A stretch of 15,659 nucleotides of DNA from an uncultured Rhodospirillaceae bacterium (GCA_900313185.1 OMQI01000035.1:1-15659); one strand, 5' to 3'; shown: positions 7,741-15,637, counted from the stretch's first letter. The notes: generated by a model from the letters alone, not told the origin. Numbers and translations are program-made.

Positions 7741-9381
7741 TCACATACAAACACCGACACAAGATTTTAACGATGAAAGCGGTTTACCTGCTTTCATAAG
7801 TGCTTCATTTTCTTCGTTACACTTTTTACATTCAGCTTGTTTACGCTTTTTATCTTCTTCTTGCTGTTGCTTTTTCATTTCTTCCATTTTTTGATTGCGC
7901 TCTTCTTCAGCTTTTTGCTGTGCCGCAACAATTGCTTCATTTTGAGTATTTTGCGCATCATAAGCACCATACAAAGCACCTAAAGCACCTTGTGCCTGAC
8001 TGTTACCAACGGTATTATTAAGAATGTCGCCTAAATTTCCGCCGGAATTTGCCGCATCCATTCCGACATCAACCAAGCTTCCGGCAGCTCCGATTGAGCT
8101 ACCTAAAACATCATTGCCGCTACCGCTAACTGCACTTCCGGCACCGCCGGCAGCATTGCCTATAGCATCGCCCCAGTTACCGTTCAATGCTGAATTGAGG
8201 GCATTTCCGGCACCACCTGATGCATTATTAAACACATTACCCAAACTCTCGTTTCCGGTGCTGCCGATAATATTTCCGGCTCCGCCCATCGCAGAATTTA
8301 ACGCACCGCCCCAATTTCCGCTCTCGGCATTATGATATGCATTATTCAAAGCTTCCGCTCCGGTGGTAACCTCTTGCATTGCCTTAGTAACGCTTTCCCA
8401 GCTACCCGGACCGTTTCCGTATAAATCGGTAGCCGTTCCCATTGCTCCGGCAAATGCACCGGTATAATCACCATTCTTAATCTTTTCCAAACTGCCTTTT
8501 ACGTTATTGGCTAAATCCAACGGATTAATCTTGTTTTGAATTAAAGCCTGAACTGCATCCGTATTATCCTCTTCTTTCTCTTCTTCCTCTATTTCACCGG
8601 TTATGGCGCTGATATCATCAATATTACCTTGATTCATCATGGCTTCGCCTTGCATCTTGGCATACATTGCCACCACTTCTTTAATTTTTAACCAACGGTG
8701 ATTGGCATTAAGCATTACAACATATTGCTTATTTTTCACCACATTAATGTCGTTCAATGAGTTAAATTCATCTTCTTGTTCTTTACACTTCTCTTTTTCT
8801 TCACTGCAATCTCGACCATCTCCATCCACACAACTGCACGGATCTTCATCAATAATCTGTTTACGATGAACCAAACTGTTGGCAAACATAACTGCCAAGT
8901 TATCAATCATTAAATTATTGCTACGTTCATCTTGTGCTACAGTACTCTGAACATCATTCTTTTTATGTTTCTTCTTCAAATATGTTTTTCCGACTGCAAC
9001 CGTTAACTTAGGATTAACGAAACCTCCTAAATCAATATACTGCCCAATCCCCGGTAACGACACACTGCTTAAAGAGGTTTTCAAAAACATCATTCCTTCC
9101 GCCATTACTTCATCTTTTAAATCATTATAAAATCCCATTGCTCTTGATTTTAATTCCGATTTAACTTTATCTTTTAATTGCGATACGATATTGCGGTTCA
9201 AACTCAGCTCTTGTAGATTGGCTTGAATTTGTGTATACTGTTTAACCAACGCATCTATCTTAGAAGTAACAGATGTTATCTGATCTTGAATAATGGACAG
9301 TGTATCCAAATCTGCTCTGGAGGTTTTTGGAAAAACTACCAACACTGCGGCAATGAATATTGCTAACACCTTCTTATTCAT
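7741..9381 (-). CDS. Exported GNWG-repeat protein with C-terminal four-cysteine tail (546 aa)
   Basis: Not a recognised family; paralogue of the 378-aa protein encoded at 10790-11926. Order of parts: signal peptide (1-23, ending SRA); helical region with heptad-like character (25-100); a segment with cysteines 182, 184, 192 and 199 around an acidic DGDGRD; acidic linker (263-273); KIKNGDY (300-306), a motif shared with the paralogue; Gly/Asn/Ala-rich repeats with WG pairs (about 354-437); a Glu/Lys/Gln coiled coil (486-515); and a tail with C-x2-C-x19-C-x3-C (518, 521, 541, 545). There is no membrane segment after the signal peptide. The N-terminal helical part resembles VirB5/TrbJ proteins loosely. 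Glycine-rich repeats could pack as glycine-zipper helices or a fibre, and the Cys tail could bind metal or form disulfides; both are inference. The start at 9381 is chosen for its ribosome site and signal peptide. Confidence 0.75.
   Translation of the reverse strand: MNKKVLAIFIAAVLVVFPKTSRADLDTLSIIQDQITSVTSKIDALVKQYTQIQANLQELSLNRNIVSQLKDKVKSELKSRAMGFYNDLKDEVMAEGMMFLKTSLSSVSLPGIGQYIDLGGFVNPKLTVAVGKTYLKKKHKKNDVQSTVAQDERSNNLMIDNLAVMFANSLVHRKQIIDEDPCSCVDGDGRDCSEEKEKCKEQEDEFNSLNDINVVKNKQYVVMLNANHRWLKIKEVVAMYAKMQGEAMMNQGNIDDISAITGEIEEEEKEEDNTDAVQALIQNKINPLDLANNVKGSLEKIKNGDYTGAFAGAMGTATDLYGNGPGSWESVTKAMQEVTTGAEALNNAYHNAESGNWGGALNSAMGGAGNIIGSTGNESLGNVFNNASGGAGNALNSALNGNWGDAIGNAAGGAGSAVSGSGNDVLGSSIGAAGSLVDVGMDAANSGGNLGDILNNTVGNSQAQGALGALYGAYDAQNTQNEAIVAAQQKAEEERNQKMEEMKKQQQEEDKKRKQAECKKCNEENEALMKAGKPLSSLKSCVGVCM
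8071..8322 (-). repeat. Coding repeats for the Gly/Asn/Trp motif (546-aa protein)
   Basis: Residues 354-437 contain repeated units built around (G/N)NWG-x-A, GGAGN, LGN-x-FNNASGGAGNALNSA and GNWGDA. WG pairs recur about 45 residues apart, with a Leu-Gly-Asn half-unit between them. The same pattern is encoded at 11108-11353 in the paralogue. At DNA level the copies are clearly diverged, so the repeats are old and selected at protein level. Confidence 0.75.
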
Positions 9382-9388
9382 ATTCCAT

Positions 9389-9396
9389 CTCCCTCC
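9389..9396 (-). promoter_or_regulatory. Ribosome site fixing the start at 9381
   Basis: GGAGGGAG on the minus strand lies 7 nt before the ATG at 9381. It falls inside the extra seven codons that a start at 9402 would add, which rules that longer start out. Confidence 0.8.
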
Positions 9397-9424
9397 GTTC
9401 AAATTCTTACCTGTAATCTATTTC

Positions 9425-10774
9425 CTAATTTTGTTTAATGGTGGTATTGGCATCCACGTTATGGATTTCAGCATCTCCACCACCGCTGCTGTTTGAAGCA
9501 GGTTCCTTTTCTTCTTCCTCTTCTTCATCTGCCAAAACAACAGCCGGATCCACATTAACAATACCGTTAATTGCCAAATATTTAAGCTGTTCGGCCTGTA
9601 ATTCTCTAAAGCTGTTCAATACATCGGTAACAAAAGACATCGTCGCCATTAAAGCGTGGTTATCATCAAACTCAGTCTGCATTTCTTGATCAGCTTTATT
9701 GTACTCGTTCATAGTGTTTTCATAATTAAGTACACTTTGAGATTTAGTCATAGCATTCGAGGCAGCATCCAATAAACCTTTATAACGTAATATTTCAAAT
9801 TCTTCTTGGGCTTTGGCTTTTGCTGCAGCATTAGAACTATTCATTTCCGAAACATACTGCTTAATGCAATTTATATACAAACTTACATCTTTAGCCACTT
9901 CTTCACCTTTAATCATGCAATGTCTGGCCATAATATCCGGCAATATCTGACGGCCGTTATACAAACCCGTGTATTGCTTGAGCAATTCTTCACGTTTTTT
10001 CGCATCTTCTTCTGCTTGAACCTTATCAGTTTTTTCCTTTAATTTCGCTAATTCTTCATCTGTAGGAACGATATTCGGTGGAGTTGTTAAACCTGTCACA
10101 CCGCTTGTAGGTATACTCGACAAATCTACCGTAGGAGTTGTTCCATTGCCGCCGGTTGTACCAACACCATCATTTACCGTAAAAGTACTGCTATCCGTGG
10201 TTTCAGTTACATTACCATTATCGTTTACACGTGTATTGGTTGTCATAGTGTAGCTATTTCCATTTGCATCGGCAGCTTCATCTTCTTCGGTTAAACCGTC
10301 ATAAGCATCTCCTTCTCCATCAACCGTATCAATTCCCATCACCTGACTTACAACATCTGGTACAACTGCACCGGAAGCCCCTTCTTCCATTTTCCAAGCA
10401 CCCTCTCCCGGATTCTTTTCTTCAGAATTTTCGGCTTCATTTACACAAGATTTTGTTTGATTATCCCATTTCTTGCCTTTTGTGCACCTTGAAACGCATC
10501 TGTCACTTTCTTTGCTCCAATATTCACTCTCGGAACAAGATTTTTTCAACGCTTCCAGCTCTTTTTTAGCTTCTTTTGTGGTAGGCTGGCAAGTGCCGGC
10601 TATATCTCTTTCCCAGCCGGTTCGACATTTAGGAAGACATTTTTGTCCCCAGAAAAAATATTCCTGTCCTTCCGGACATTCTTTGATTACAGCATGTACA
10701 GGACTTGCCCAAAAAGCAATACTTGCTAAAACCATATTGAAAATCAAAAATTTATTTAATGTATTCTTAATCAT
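9425..10774 (-). CDS. Exported protein with duplicated four-cysteine modules (449 aa)
   Basis: Not recognised as a known family. A signal peptide (1-28, ending VHA) is followed by two similar modules: cysteines 33, 46, 50, 62 and 80, 93, 97, 110, i.e. C-x12-C-x3-C-x11/12-C, with aromatic residues after the first Cys and a Gly before the last. This resembles small disulfide-rich repeats of secreted proteins. Residues about 120-240 are low-complexity, rich in Asp, Gly, Thr and Asn. The C-terminal half (241-405) is helical, with a further Cys pair (286, 303), and ends in a run of Glu (417-424) plus a polar tail. It may be a VirB5-like stalk with an adhesive head, but that is inference. The ATG at 10774 has AAGGAG 7 nt upstream; the gene starts 15 bp after its neighbour and is followed by a 43-bp gap. 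Confidence 0.75.
   Translation of the reverse strand: MIKNTLNKFLIFNMVLASIAFWASPVHAVIKECPEGQEYFFWGQKCLPKCRTGWERDIAGTCQPTTKEAKKELEALKKSCSESEYWSKESDRCVSRCTKGKKWDNQTKSCVNEAENSEEKNPGEGAWKMEEGASGAVVPDVVSQVMGIDTVDGEGDAYDGLTEEDEAADANGNSYTMTTNTRVNDNGNVTETTDSSTFTVNDGVGTTGGNGTTPTVDLSSIPTSGVTGLTTPPNIVPTDEELAKLKEKTDKVQAEEDAKKREELLKQYTGLYNGRQILPDIMARHCMIKGEEVAKDVSLYINCIKQYVSEMNSSNAAAKAKAQEEFEILRYKGLLDAASNAMTKSQSVLNYENTMNEYNKADQEMQTEFDDNHALMATMSFVTDVLNSFRELQAEQLKYLAINGIVNVDPAVVLADEEEEEEKEPASNSSGGGDAEIHNVDANTTIKQN
10445..10678 (-). repeat. Coding tandem duplication of a four-cysteine module
   Basis: Residues 33-110 of the 449-aa protein comprise two modules of about 30 residues with matching cysteine spacing (13, 4, 12 and 13, 4, 13 residues between successive Cys positions). 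The matching core reads KCLPKC in the first and RCVSRC in the second. Confidence 0.75.
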
Positions 10775-10789
10775 TGTATTGCTCCTTTA

Positions 10790-11926
10790 TTAGTATGAAC
10801 ACCATGAGAGACATCCGGTCATCGGATCTTTACCCGCTTTTCTATTATTTTCTTGACAATCCTGACACATTTTCTGCCTCATTTGTTTACTTGATTCTTC
10901 AAGACGCTTTTTAGTTTCTTCGGCCTGTTTCTTCGCTTCCTCTTCTGCAGCCTTACGAGCAGCTTCACGTTCCTCTTGCGACTGGTTATAACCGCTTTCT
11001 AAACCGGAAAGTCCGGAATTTATCTGCCCGTTATTCATCAAATCTGTCACGGTTCCGACAAAACCGTCACCATTACTGATGGCATCATAAGCTCCAGATC
11101 CCATATCTCCAATTGCACCAATGGCATTACCTATACCTTGCGACCCCGTCGCTCCGCCGACAGCAGCACCGGTTCCGTCTGCCGCAGCATTAAAGGCATT
11201 ACCCCAATCACCATTAATAGCACTATTCAATGCATTACCGGCGCTACCTGACGCATCATTAAATATATTTCCCAGCGTTGTATCGCCATTACTGTTAAGA
11301 GCTCCGCCGGTAGCTCCGGCAGCTCCGCTCAAAGCCTGTCCCCAGTTTCCGTTTGACACTCCGGTCAATGCACTGCTGGCTCCGCTTGTAAATGATTGGT
11401 TGTTCTTTAACCAGTTATATGAATTGGTAAAGGCATTCGAACCACGTTCTTCTTTAGCCTTTAATCTGGCTTCTTCCTGTGCTTGTTGATAAATTGCCAT
11501 TCTCTCGGCCGCTTCCTGTTGAGCTTTAGCCTTAGCTTCTTTTTCGCTCATACCGCTGTTTCTCAGCTCTTCTTCTCTCTTAGCTCTCCACTCACGTTCA
11601 GCAACATTGGTAGCCATATCTTGAGCATTTGTCTTAACATTTGATAATGCTTTACCGAAGCGGTCATAATCACCGTTTTGAATTTTATTAAAAATCATAG
11701 CACCGGCAGCGGCAAAACCACCGTTTCTGATTTCTTCTATGATTCGCAGATTGCTTTCAACTTCTTGCTTGATTATCATAATCTCTTGCATAGTAACACG
11801 AGCACTGGCCACCAAACGGGAAGGATCCGAACAAAGTAGCGGAAAAGCTCTTGCATCAGGTGCAGCGAACGTTATCATAAAGGCAACGCCAGCCAAAATA
11901 TTGAATCTCTTTATATTTACCATCAT
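10790..11926 (-). CDS. Exported GNWG-repeat protein with C-terminal four-cysteine tail (378 aa)
   Basis: Paralogue of the 546-aa protein encoded at 7741-9381; family not otherwise recognised. From the second Met, it has a signal peptide (1-26, ending ARA), a helical region (35-66), the motif KIQNGDY (80-86), a charged Ala/Glu/Lys coiled coil (103-160), Gly/Asn/Trp repeats (about 191-272), a second coiled coil (315-350), and a tail C-x2-C-x14-C-x3-C (353, 356, 371, 375). No later membrane segment is present. Shared domain order with the larger paralogue, including the extreme C-terminal cysteines, indicates shared function, perhaps as partner subunits. Two adjacent ATGs at 11926 and 11923 both suit the AGGGAGG site upstream (5 or 8 nt), so the start is uncertain by one codon. 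It is the first gene after the predicted internal promoter. Confidence 0.75.
   Translation of the reverse strand: MMVNIKRFNILAGVAFMITFAAPDARAFPLLCSDPSRLVASARVTMQEIMIIKQEVESNLRIIEEIRNGGFAAAGAMIFNKIQNGDYDRFGKALSNVKTNAQDMATNVAEREWRAKREEELRNSGMSEKEAKAKAQQEAAERMAIYQQAQEEARLKAKEERGSNAFTNSYNWLKNNQSFTSGASSALTGVSNGNWGQALSGAAGATGGALNSNGDTTLGNIFNDASGSAGNALNSAINGDWGNAFNAAADGTGAAVGGATGSQGIGNAIGAIGDMGSGAYDAISNGDGFVGTVTDLMNNGQINSGLSGLESGYNQSQEEREAARKAAEEEAKKQAEETKKRLEESSKQMRQKMCQDCQENNRKAGKDPMTGCLSWCSY
11108..11353 (-). repeat. Coding repeats for the Gly/Asn/Trp motif (378-aa protein)
   Basis: Residues 191-272 (counted from the second Met) contain NGNWGQALSG, TTLGNIFNDASGSAGNALNSA and NGDWGNAFNAA. The arrangement is the same as in the paralogue at 8071-8322: WG units about 45 residues apart, separated by a Leu-Gly-Asn half-unit. 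Confidence 0.75.
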
Positions 11927-11952
11927 AATAACCTCCCTGTAGTGCCCAGATA

Positions 11953-11984
11953 TACTTACGCTAACATAGTTTTAGCGCATAGTA
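11953..11984 (-). promoter_or_regulatory. Hairpin in the predicted leader of the second half of the cluster
   Basis: The perfect inverted repeat CGCTAA / TTAGCG has a 7-nt loop and is flanked by outer TACT / AGTA arms. It lies between the predicted promoter and the AGGGAGG ribosome site of the 378-aa protein gene. No U-run follows it, so it is not an intrinsic terminator; it could stabilise the mRNA or bind a regulator. Confidence 0.35.
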
Positions 11985-12003
11985 AAACTAATTCTCATTT
12001 TTT

Positions 12004-12032
12004 ATTATAACATAATTTTATTAAAAGAAATG
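12004..12032 (-). promoter_or_regulatory. Predicted internal promoter
   Basis: A perfect TATAAT -10 box (12009-12004) sits in the 143-bp gap after virB4. The hexamer 17 nt upstream, CATTTC (12032-12027), is a poor -35 match; TTAACA is a better match but lies 21 nt away. A start near 11996 would give a leader of about 70 nt. The region is AT-rich, which makes TATAAT-like sequences common, so this is moderate evidence only. Confidence 0.4.
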
Positions 12033-12069
12033 TTAAATTTTTGTTACATTTTTCTGGACAAACTGTCTA

Positions 12070-14499
12070 TTATGAGAAATCCAAATACTTTGTAAGGAAG
12101 TTATCTTCGCCGTATTCCTGTATCAGCTGTTGAACCAACAAAACGTTTTTACGACCTGAGTTATAAACTCGCAGATATTTACCCAAACCGCCCAAATTAA
12201 CATCCAATATTACCGATTCACCGGTAACCGGTCGGGAAAGTAATATTGCATACGGGAAATCACGGTAACTCTTACCGAATATGAAATCAAGTTCATTTTG
12301 CGTCAAATTCCAGTTTGCATAGTCATCAGGTTGAGCTTGAGGGTTTCTGAAGAAAATAACGGTTTGGCATTGACCACGAATAACCTCACCAACTCCTAAT
12401 TTATCAACAATATTCGGCTGTTGGAATGCGCACAAATACGCCTGACGTTTTTTACGCCCTTCTTGTAAACCGATGATAAAGTAATCTCTAAACATCGGGT
12501 GTTTAAGCATTGGCGCCGTTTCATCGATCATAATCAGTGAAGGAACGCCTGTTTCACCGGTTTCTGATTGAATTCGATGCATAATATAACTAATAACCGC
12601 CGGAGCCAGATTTTCATCTTCAAAAATATGGGTAAAGTCGAAGGCCATAAAGCGTCGGCTCTTTAAATCCAAGCTATCGTCTTGACCATTGAAAATAGAG
12701 CCGTATTGCTCAGGATTAACCCAACGATATAATTCTCTTCGCATATTTCCGGTCGGCGAAAAGCAACTTTTGTACAAATTCTTTAGTAAACGCTCTTCCG
12801 GACGCAAATAATCAAAGGCCGTAGTAACCGCACGAGAAACCTCACGATCGGCTAAAGCATCGTCAACCATCGTAATGGATTTTAACCAACGACGCAAGAA
12901 AGCTCTGTTCTCAGCAGTATTGGCACAGTCAAACGGGTTAAGCGAAACGTTCTTTTCATCACCGTCGAAACCGATATATGCACCTTTTACGGCTCTGGTA
13001 AATATTTGAGCACCTAAGTGACGATCGAAGAAGAACACTCTTAAATCACCGTGACGCATTGCCTGTCCGGCCAAAAACGTCAGCAAAGTTGTTTTACCTT
13101 GACCGGTCGGACCGATAATACAACAGTGTGCCACCGCCGATTCTTCACTGCTCACGTGAAATTGAAAACGATAAGCAGAGCCGGACATCGTACGGAAAAT
13201 CGTAATAGCACCTTGTCCCCAGTCACTTTTTCCAAATCCTTCCGCCGGTTTATCCAATGTTATGGCCATTGCTATCACACGAGAAAGGTAGCGATATGTT
13301 CTCGGATATGTATCATATGTCGGAAATTGCGTAAAGAATACAGCTTGTGTAACCCAACCCTCACGAACCGGAGTAACACCAAACGAACGGCAAATTCTTT
13401 GTACTTCCGATTCGCCGAAATCCAATTCTTCCTTAGAGGCTCCTTTTACTATTATGGTCATAGAATATTCGCACAATGATTGATAATCATTATCGCTATC
13501 ATCAATTGAGGCCAAAGCCTGTGAATATTGCTCGACAACGCCGCCCGACAAACTGGTGGTCATTGCCATACGTTGTTGTTGCATTAACAAACCACGAGCT
13601 TGTGCTCTGAAAAACGGTCTGATATTATGTAAAATTATCAATTCACAATCGATGGCGTTCAAAGAATATATCATACTTTCATCCATTGCTTCGCCACTCG
13701 TACGTATTCCCATAGCAATTTCAAATAAGTCACTGTCGCCGGAAAAAAAGTGTATAATTCCCTCTTCTTCCGTAAAATGAATGTGGTCAGCCGTCAGCAT
13801 TTCACACAGACGAGCGCCGGCGGTATTGCGAACCTTAGGTGTCGGCTTGGATACCGGACTGCATAAATGAGAAAACAAATAGAACGGGCTGTCTAACGGA
13901 CTACTGGTATCGCTCTCATACATAGGACTTACACCATACTCGCCCAATGTCGATATTAAACTCTGGGAAGCATAGTTCAAATCTTTCAAAGCATCTTTAC
14001 GATCAACAACAGAAAGAACAATGTAGTGCTTATTCTCATAAACACGATTCATACCTTCATACCAAATTTTGGAAACCGTTTCCAACAATTTATTACCAAA
14101 ATCTCGCTTTTCGCTTTCCAATGAAGCCCTGTCTCTGGTGGTTATAACCCGGCAGACAACTTGCATATTGGACATATCATCAATCCACGATTTTCGAGCT
14201 TCCATCATTGAATAAACTTTTTCATTGGTGGCAGAAGATAAATCCACACCCTCCAATCTGAACACTCGAGCGTATGAATTATTGCTGCATTGGATAGTAA
14301 CACCGTCCGACATCAATTTTTGGAATGGCAAGAAGTCGGAAACACGAGATTCTCTCGGTTGCGGTAAAACCCAGTTACCAAATCTGGTTACCAATAAAAC
14401 AGCAAACGAGGCCGCAGCTACGATACCGATAACCGTAACAGCTATCTGAATATTATTTAATCCTTGCACAAATATACTGAAAAAATCGTATTCATTCAT
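12070..14499 (-). CDS. virB4: VirB4-family T4SS ATPase
   Basis: The 809-residue length is normal for VirB4. This ATPase energises pilus biogenesis and substrate transfer at the inner membrane. The Walker A motif GPTGQGKTT is at 463-471 and the Walker B SLIMIDE at 654-660, with catalytic Glu 660. Further conserved VirB4 pieces are FFDRHLGAQ (490-498), NPFDC (521-525), CAFQQP (690-695) and FFRNPQAQ (716-723). The N-terminal half (about 60-400) is the VirB4/CagE-type domain. Residues 17-39 form a strongly hydrophobic segment, probably a membrane anchor; many VirB4 proteins are only peripherally bound. The ATG at 14499 overlaps the virB3 stop by 4 bp, indicating translational coupling. A 143-bp gap follows, with no clear terminator, so some read-through into the exported-protein genes is likely. 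Confidence 0.97.
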   Translation of the reverse strand: MNEYDFFSIFVQGLNNIQIAVTVIGIVAAASFAVLLVTRFGNWVLPQPRESRVSDFLPFQKLMSDGVTIQCSNNSYARVFRLEGVDLSSATNEKVYSMMEARKSWIDDMSNMQVVCRVITTRDRASLESEKRDFGNKLLETVSKIWYEGMNRVYENKHYIVLSVVDRKDALKDLNYASQSLISTLGEYGVSPMYESDTSSPLDSPFYLFSHLCSPVSKPTPKVRNTAGARLCEMLTADHIHFTEEEGIIHFFSGDSDLFEIAMGIRTSGEAMDESMIYSLNAIDCELIILHNIRPFFRAQARGLLMQQQRMAMTTSLSGGVVEQYSQALASIDDSDNDYQSLCEYSMTIIVKGASKEELDFGESEVQRICRSFGVTPVREGWVTQAVFFTQFPTYDTYPRTYRYLSRVIAMAITLDKPAEGFGKSDWGQGAITIFRTMSGSAYRFQFHVSSEESAVAHCCIIGPTGQGKTTLLTFLAGQAMRHGDLRVFFFDRHLGAQIFTRAVKGAYIGFDGDEKNVSLNPFDCANTAENRAFLRRWLKSITMVDDALADREVSRAVTTAFDYLRPEERLLKNLYKSCFSPTGNMRRELYRWVNPEQYGSIFNGQDDSLDLKSRRFMAFDFTHIFEDENLAPAVISYIMHRIQSETGETGVPSLIMIDETAPMLKHPMFRDYFIIGLQEGRKKRQAYLCAFQQPNIVDKLGVGEVIRGQCQTVIFFRNPQAQPDDYANWNLTQNELDFIFGKSYRDFPYAILLSRPVTGESVILDVNLGGLGKYLRVYNSGRKNVLLVQQLIQEYGEDNFLTKYLDFS

Positions 14500-14786
14500 G
14501 GCTCAAACTTATTACCCTTTACTGCATAGAGATTGGTTGTTTTTCGGTAGGTTTGACCATATGCTTGAAGCATAGTGGATAAGTGAGGTTCTTTAAACCC
14601 TAATCCCACCAACACAGCATGCGCAATTATGATACAAACAACAAAATACAACGGGTTGGCACCGCCTATACCCATACCGATAAACATCATCGGAAACTGA
14701 ACACCCAAATTTATGAGAGCCGGCACCATCGGAGCCCATAATACTTTAGGCGGTTGTGCAACCGCTTTTAGAATATCTTCTCTCAT
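14496..14786 (-). CDS. virB3: VirB3-like T4SS inner-membrane protein
   Basis: This 96-residue protein has the VirB3/TrbD layout: a short N-terminus with QPPKVLWAP (11-19), two adjacent membrane segments (about 18-40 and 44-64), and a charged C-terminal tail opening with KEPH (65-68), comparable to the conserved acidic-Pro motif in VirB3 tails. VirB3 is a small inner-membrane component that works with VirB4, and virB3 nearly always directly precedes virB4, as here. It overlaps the upstream gene and virB4 by 4 bp each (ATGA), so the three genes are probably translationally coupled. Confidence 0.92.
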   Translation of the reverse strand: MREDILKAVAQPPKVLWAPMVPALINLGVQFPMMFIGMGIGGANPLYFVVCIIIAHAVLVGLGFKEPHLSTMLQAYGQTYRKTTNLYAVKGNKFEP

Positions 14787-15223
14787 CGCCGGCCTCCTGA
14801 AAGCTGTTTTTGCAACATTAAAGCCACTTGGGTATCTCTCACCTCATTAGCCGTCGTCAATGATGAATAAACATCCGGCTTGACAACAATTTTCAGTTGT
14901 TGCGGATTGGCTGTTATTCTCGACACATCAGCCAATATCATCTTATTTTGCTCTTCTTCTTTATTTTTCTGTTCAAAATTGTTTATATCACTGATATTTG
15001 ATAAATCAGGCACTTCATATTGACTGTTTTTGCTGGCATATTCATCTATTTTTTTAAGTTTTTTTACGAAATAATCACCACGTGCATTCAGCTTATACAT
15101 ATTGGTATTTTGTTCTCCGGCATCAGCCTCAGCTATTCCGGCGGTATCCTCTTCTATATATGCCCAAGCAGGGGATATAAATACAAATGACCAAAATATG
15201 CAGAGTCCGGTTAACAGCCTCAT
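14783..15223 (-). CDS. Exported 146-aa protein between VirB2 and VirB3, unrecognised
   Basis: A signal peptide (1-21, ending AWA) leads a 125-residue, highly charged and polar mature chain without cysteines or membrane segments. Residues 75-95 are Glu/Asn/Lys-rich and likely helical; residues 98-140 may form a small folded part. No family was recognised. The gene lies 12 bp after the pilin gene, has a GGGAGA ribosome site, and overlaps virB3 by 4 bp, so it is made together with the assembly core. virB2 and virB3 are normally adjacent, making this an insertion in the standard order. A periplasmic helper for the pilin or VirB3/VirB4 is a reasonable guess only. Confidence 0.8.
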   Translation of the reverse strand: MRLLTGLCIFWSFVFISPAWAYIEEDTAGIAEADAGEQNTNMYKLNARGDYFVKKLKKIDEYASKNSQYEVPDLSNISDINNFEQKNKEEEQNKMILADVSRITANPQQLKIVVKPDVYSSLTTANEVRDTQVALMLQKQLSGGRR

Positions 15224-15235
15224 AGTATTCTCCCG

Positions 15236-15637
15236 TTAATGCTGGGTTCCACCGGCCGGAGCCACTCCGCCTTTAAAAGAAACTTCGCCGTCCGGACCGT
15301 TAAACTTGGTATACACCGCACTGCTGGCTTTACTCTTGTCTGCCGTTGAAAAATAGTTCACCAATCCGACCATGGCCGATAACACAAAACAACTCAGCAT
15401 AATATAAGCCAACGTTTTCCACGATATTTTGTTAAAAATGGCCATAAAAGAAAAGAATATCAAACCGATACCACCGATAAGAAATCCGCTTTGCTGTAGT
15501 CCTCCTCCTATTAATGAAGCTTTATCTGCTAATTTAGTCCAAATTGCATCTCCGGAAGACGGATCAGCAAAAGCAGGCGACACAAAAGCTACGCAACAAA
15601 AGGCTACAAAAAAACAAAACAGGCTCAATCTTTTCAT
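15236..15637 (-). CDS. virB2: VirB2/TrbC-like major pilin
   Basis: The 133-residue precursor has a signal peptide (1-24, ending AFA) and a mature protein with two membrane segments (about 50-68 and 75-95) joined by a short basic loop NKISWK. This is the VirB2/TrbC pilin layout; such pilins are held in the inner membrane and extracted to build the T4SS pilus. Usual precursors are about 100-125 residues, so the tail of about 38 residues after the second segment (Gly/Lys/Ser-rich) is somewhat long. An AGGAGG site 6 nt before the ATG at 15637 supports the start. Position ahead of virB3 and virB4 matches the usual order. Only 22 bp of upstream sequence are visible, so no promoter can be assessed. 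Confidence 0.88.
   Translation of the reverse strand: MKRLSLFCFFVAFCCVAFVSPAFADPSSGDAIWTKLADKASLIGGGLQQSGFLIGGIGLIFFSFMAIFNKISWKTLAYIMLSCFVLSAMVGLVNYFSTADKSKASSAVYTKFNGPDGEVSFKGGVAPAGGTQH

Noticed and set aside
8071..8322. CRISPR-like or tandem DNA repeats
   Set aside because: The repetition is at protein level with diverged DNA and no spacer structure; it lies within a reading frame.
8024..8335. Plus-strand Pro/Ala/Leu-rich ORF of 103 codons, and a similar one at 11121-11489
   Set aside because: Both are complements of the Gly/Asn/Ala repeat coding regions; the Pro/Ala bias is the shadow of those codons.
12036..12068. Possible terminator after virB4 (GACAGTTTGTC)
   Set aside because: The stem is only 4 bp and is not followed by a U-run on the transcript.
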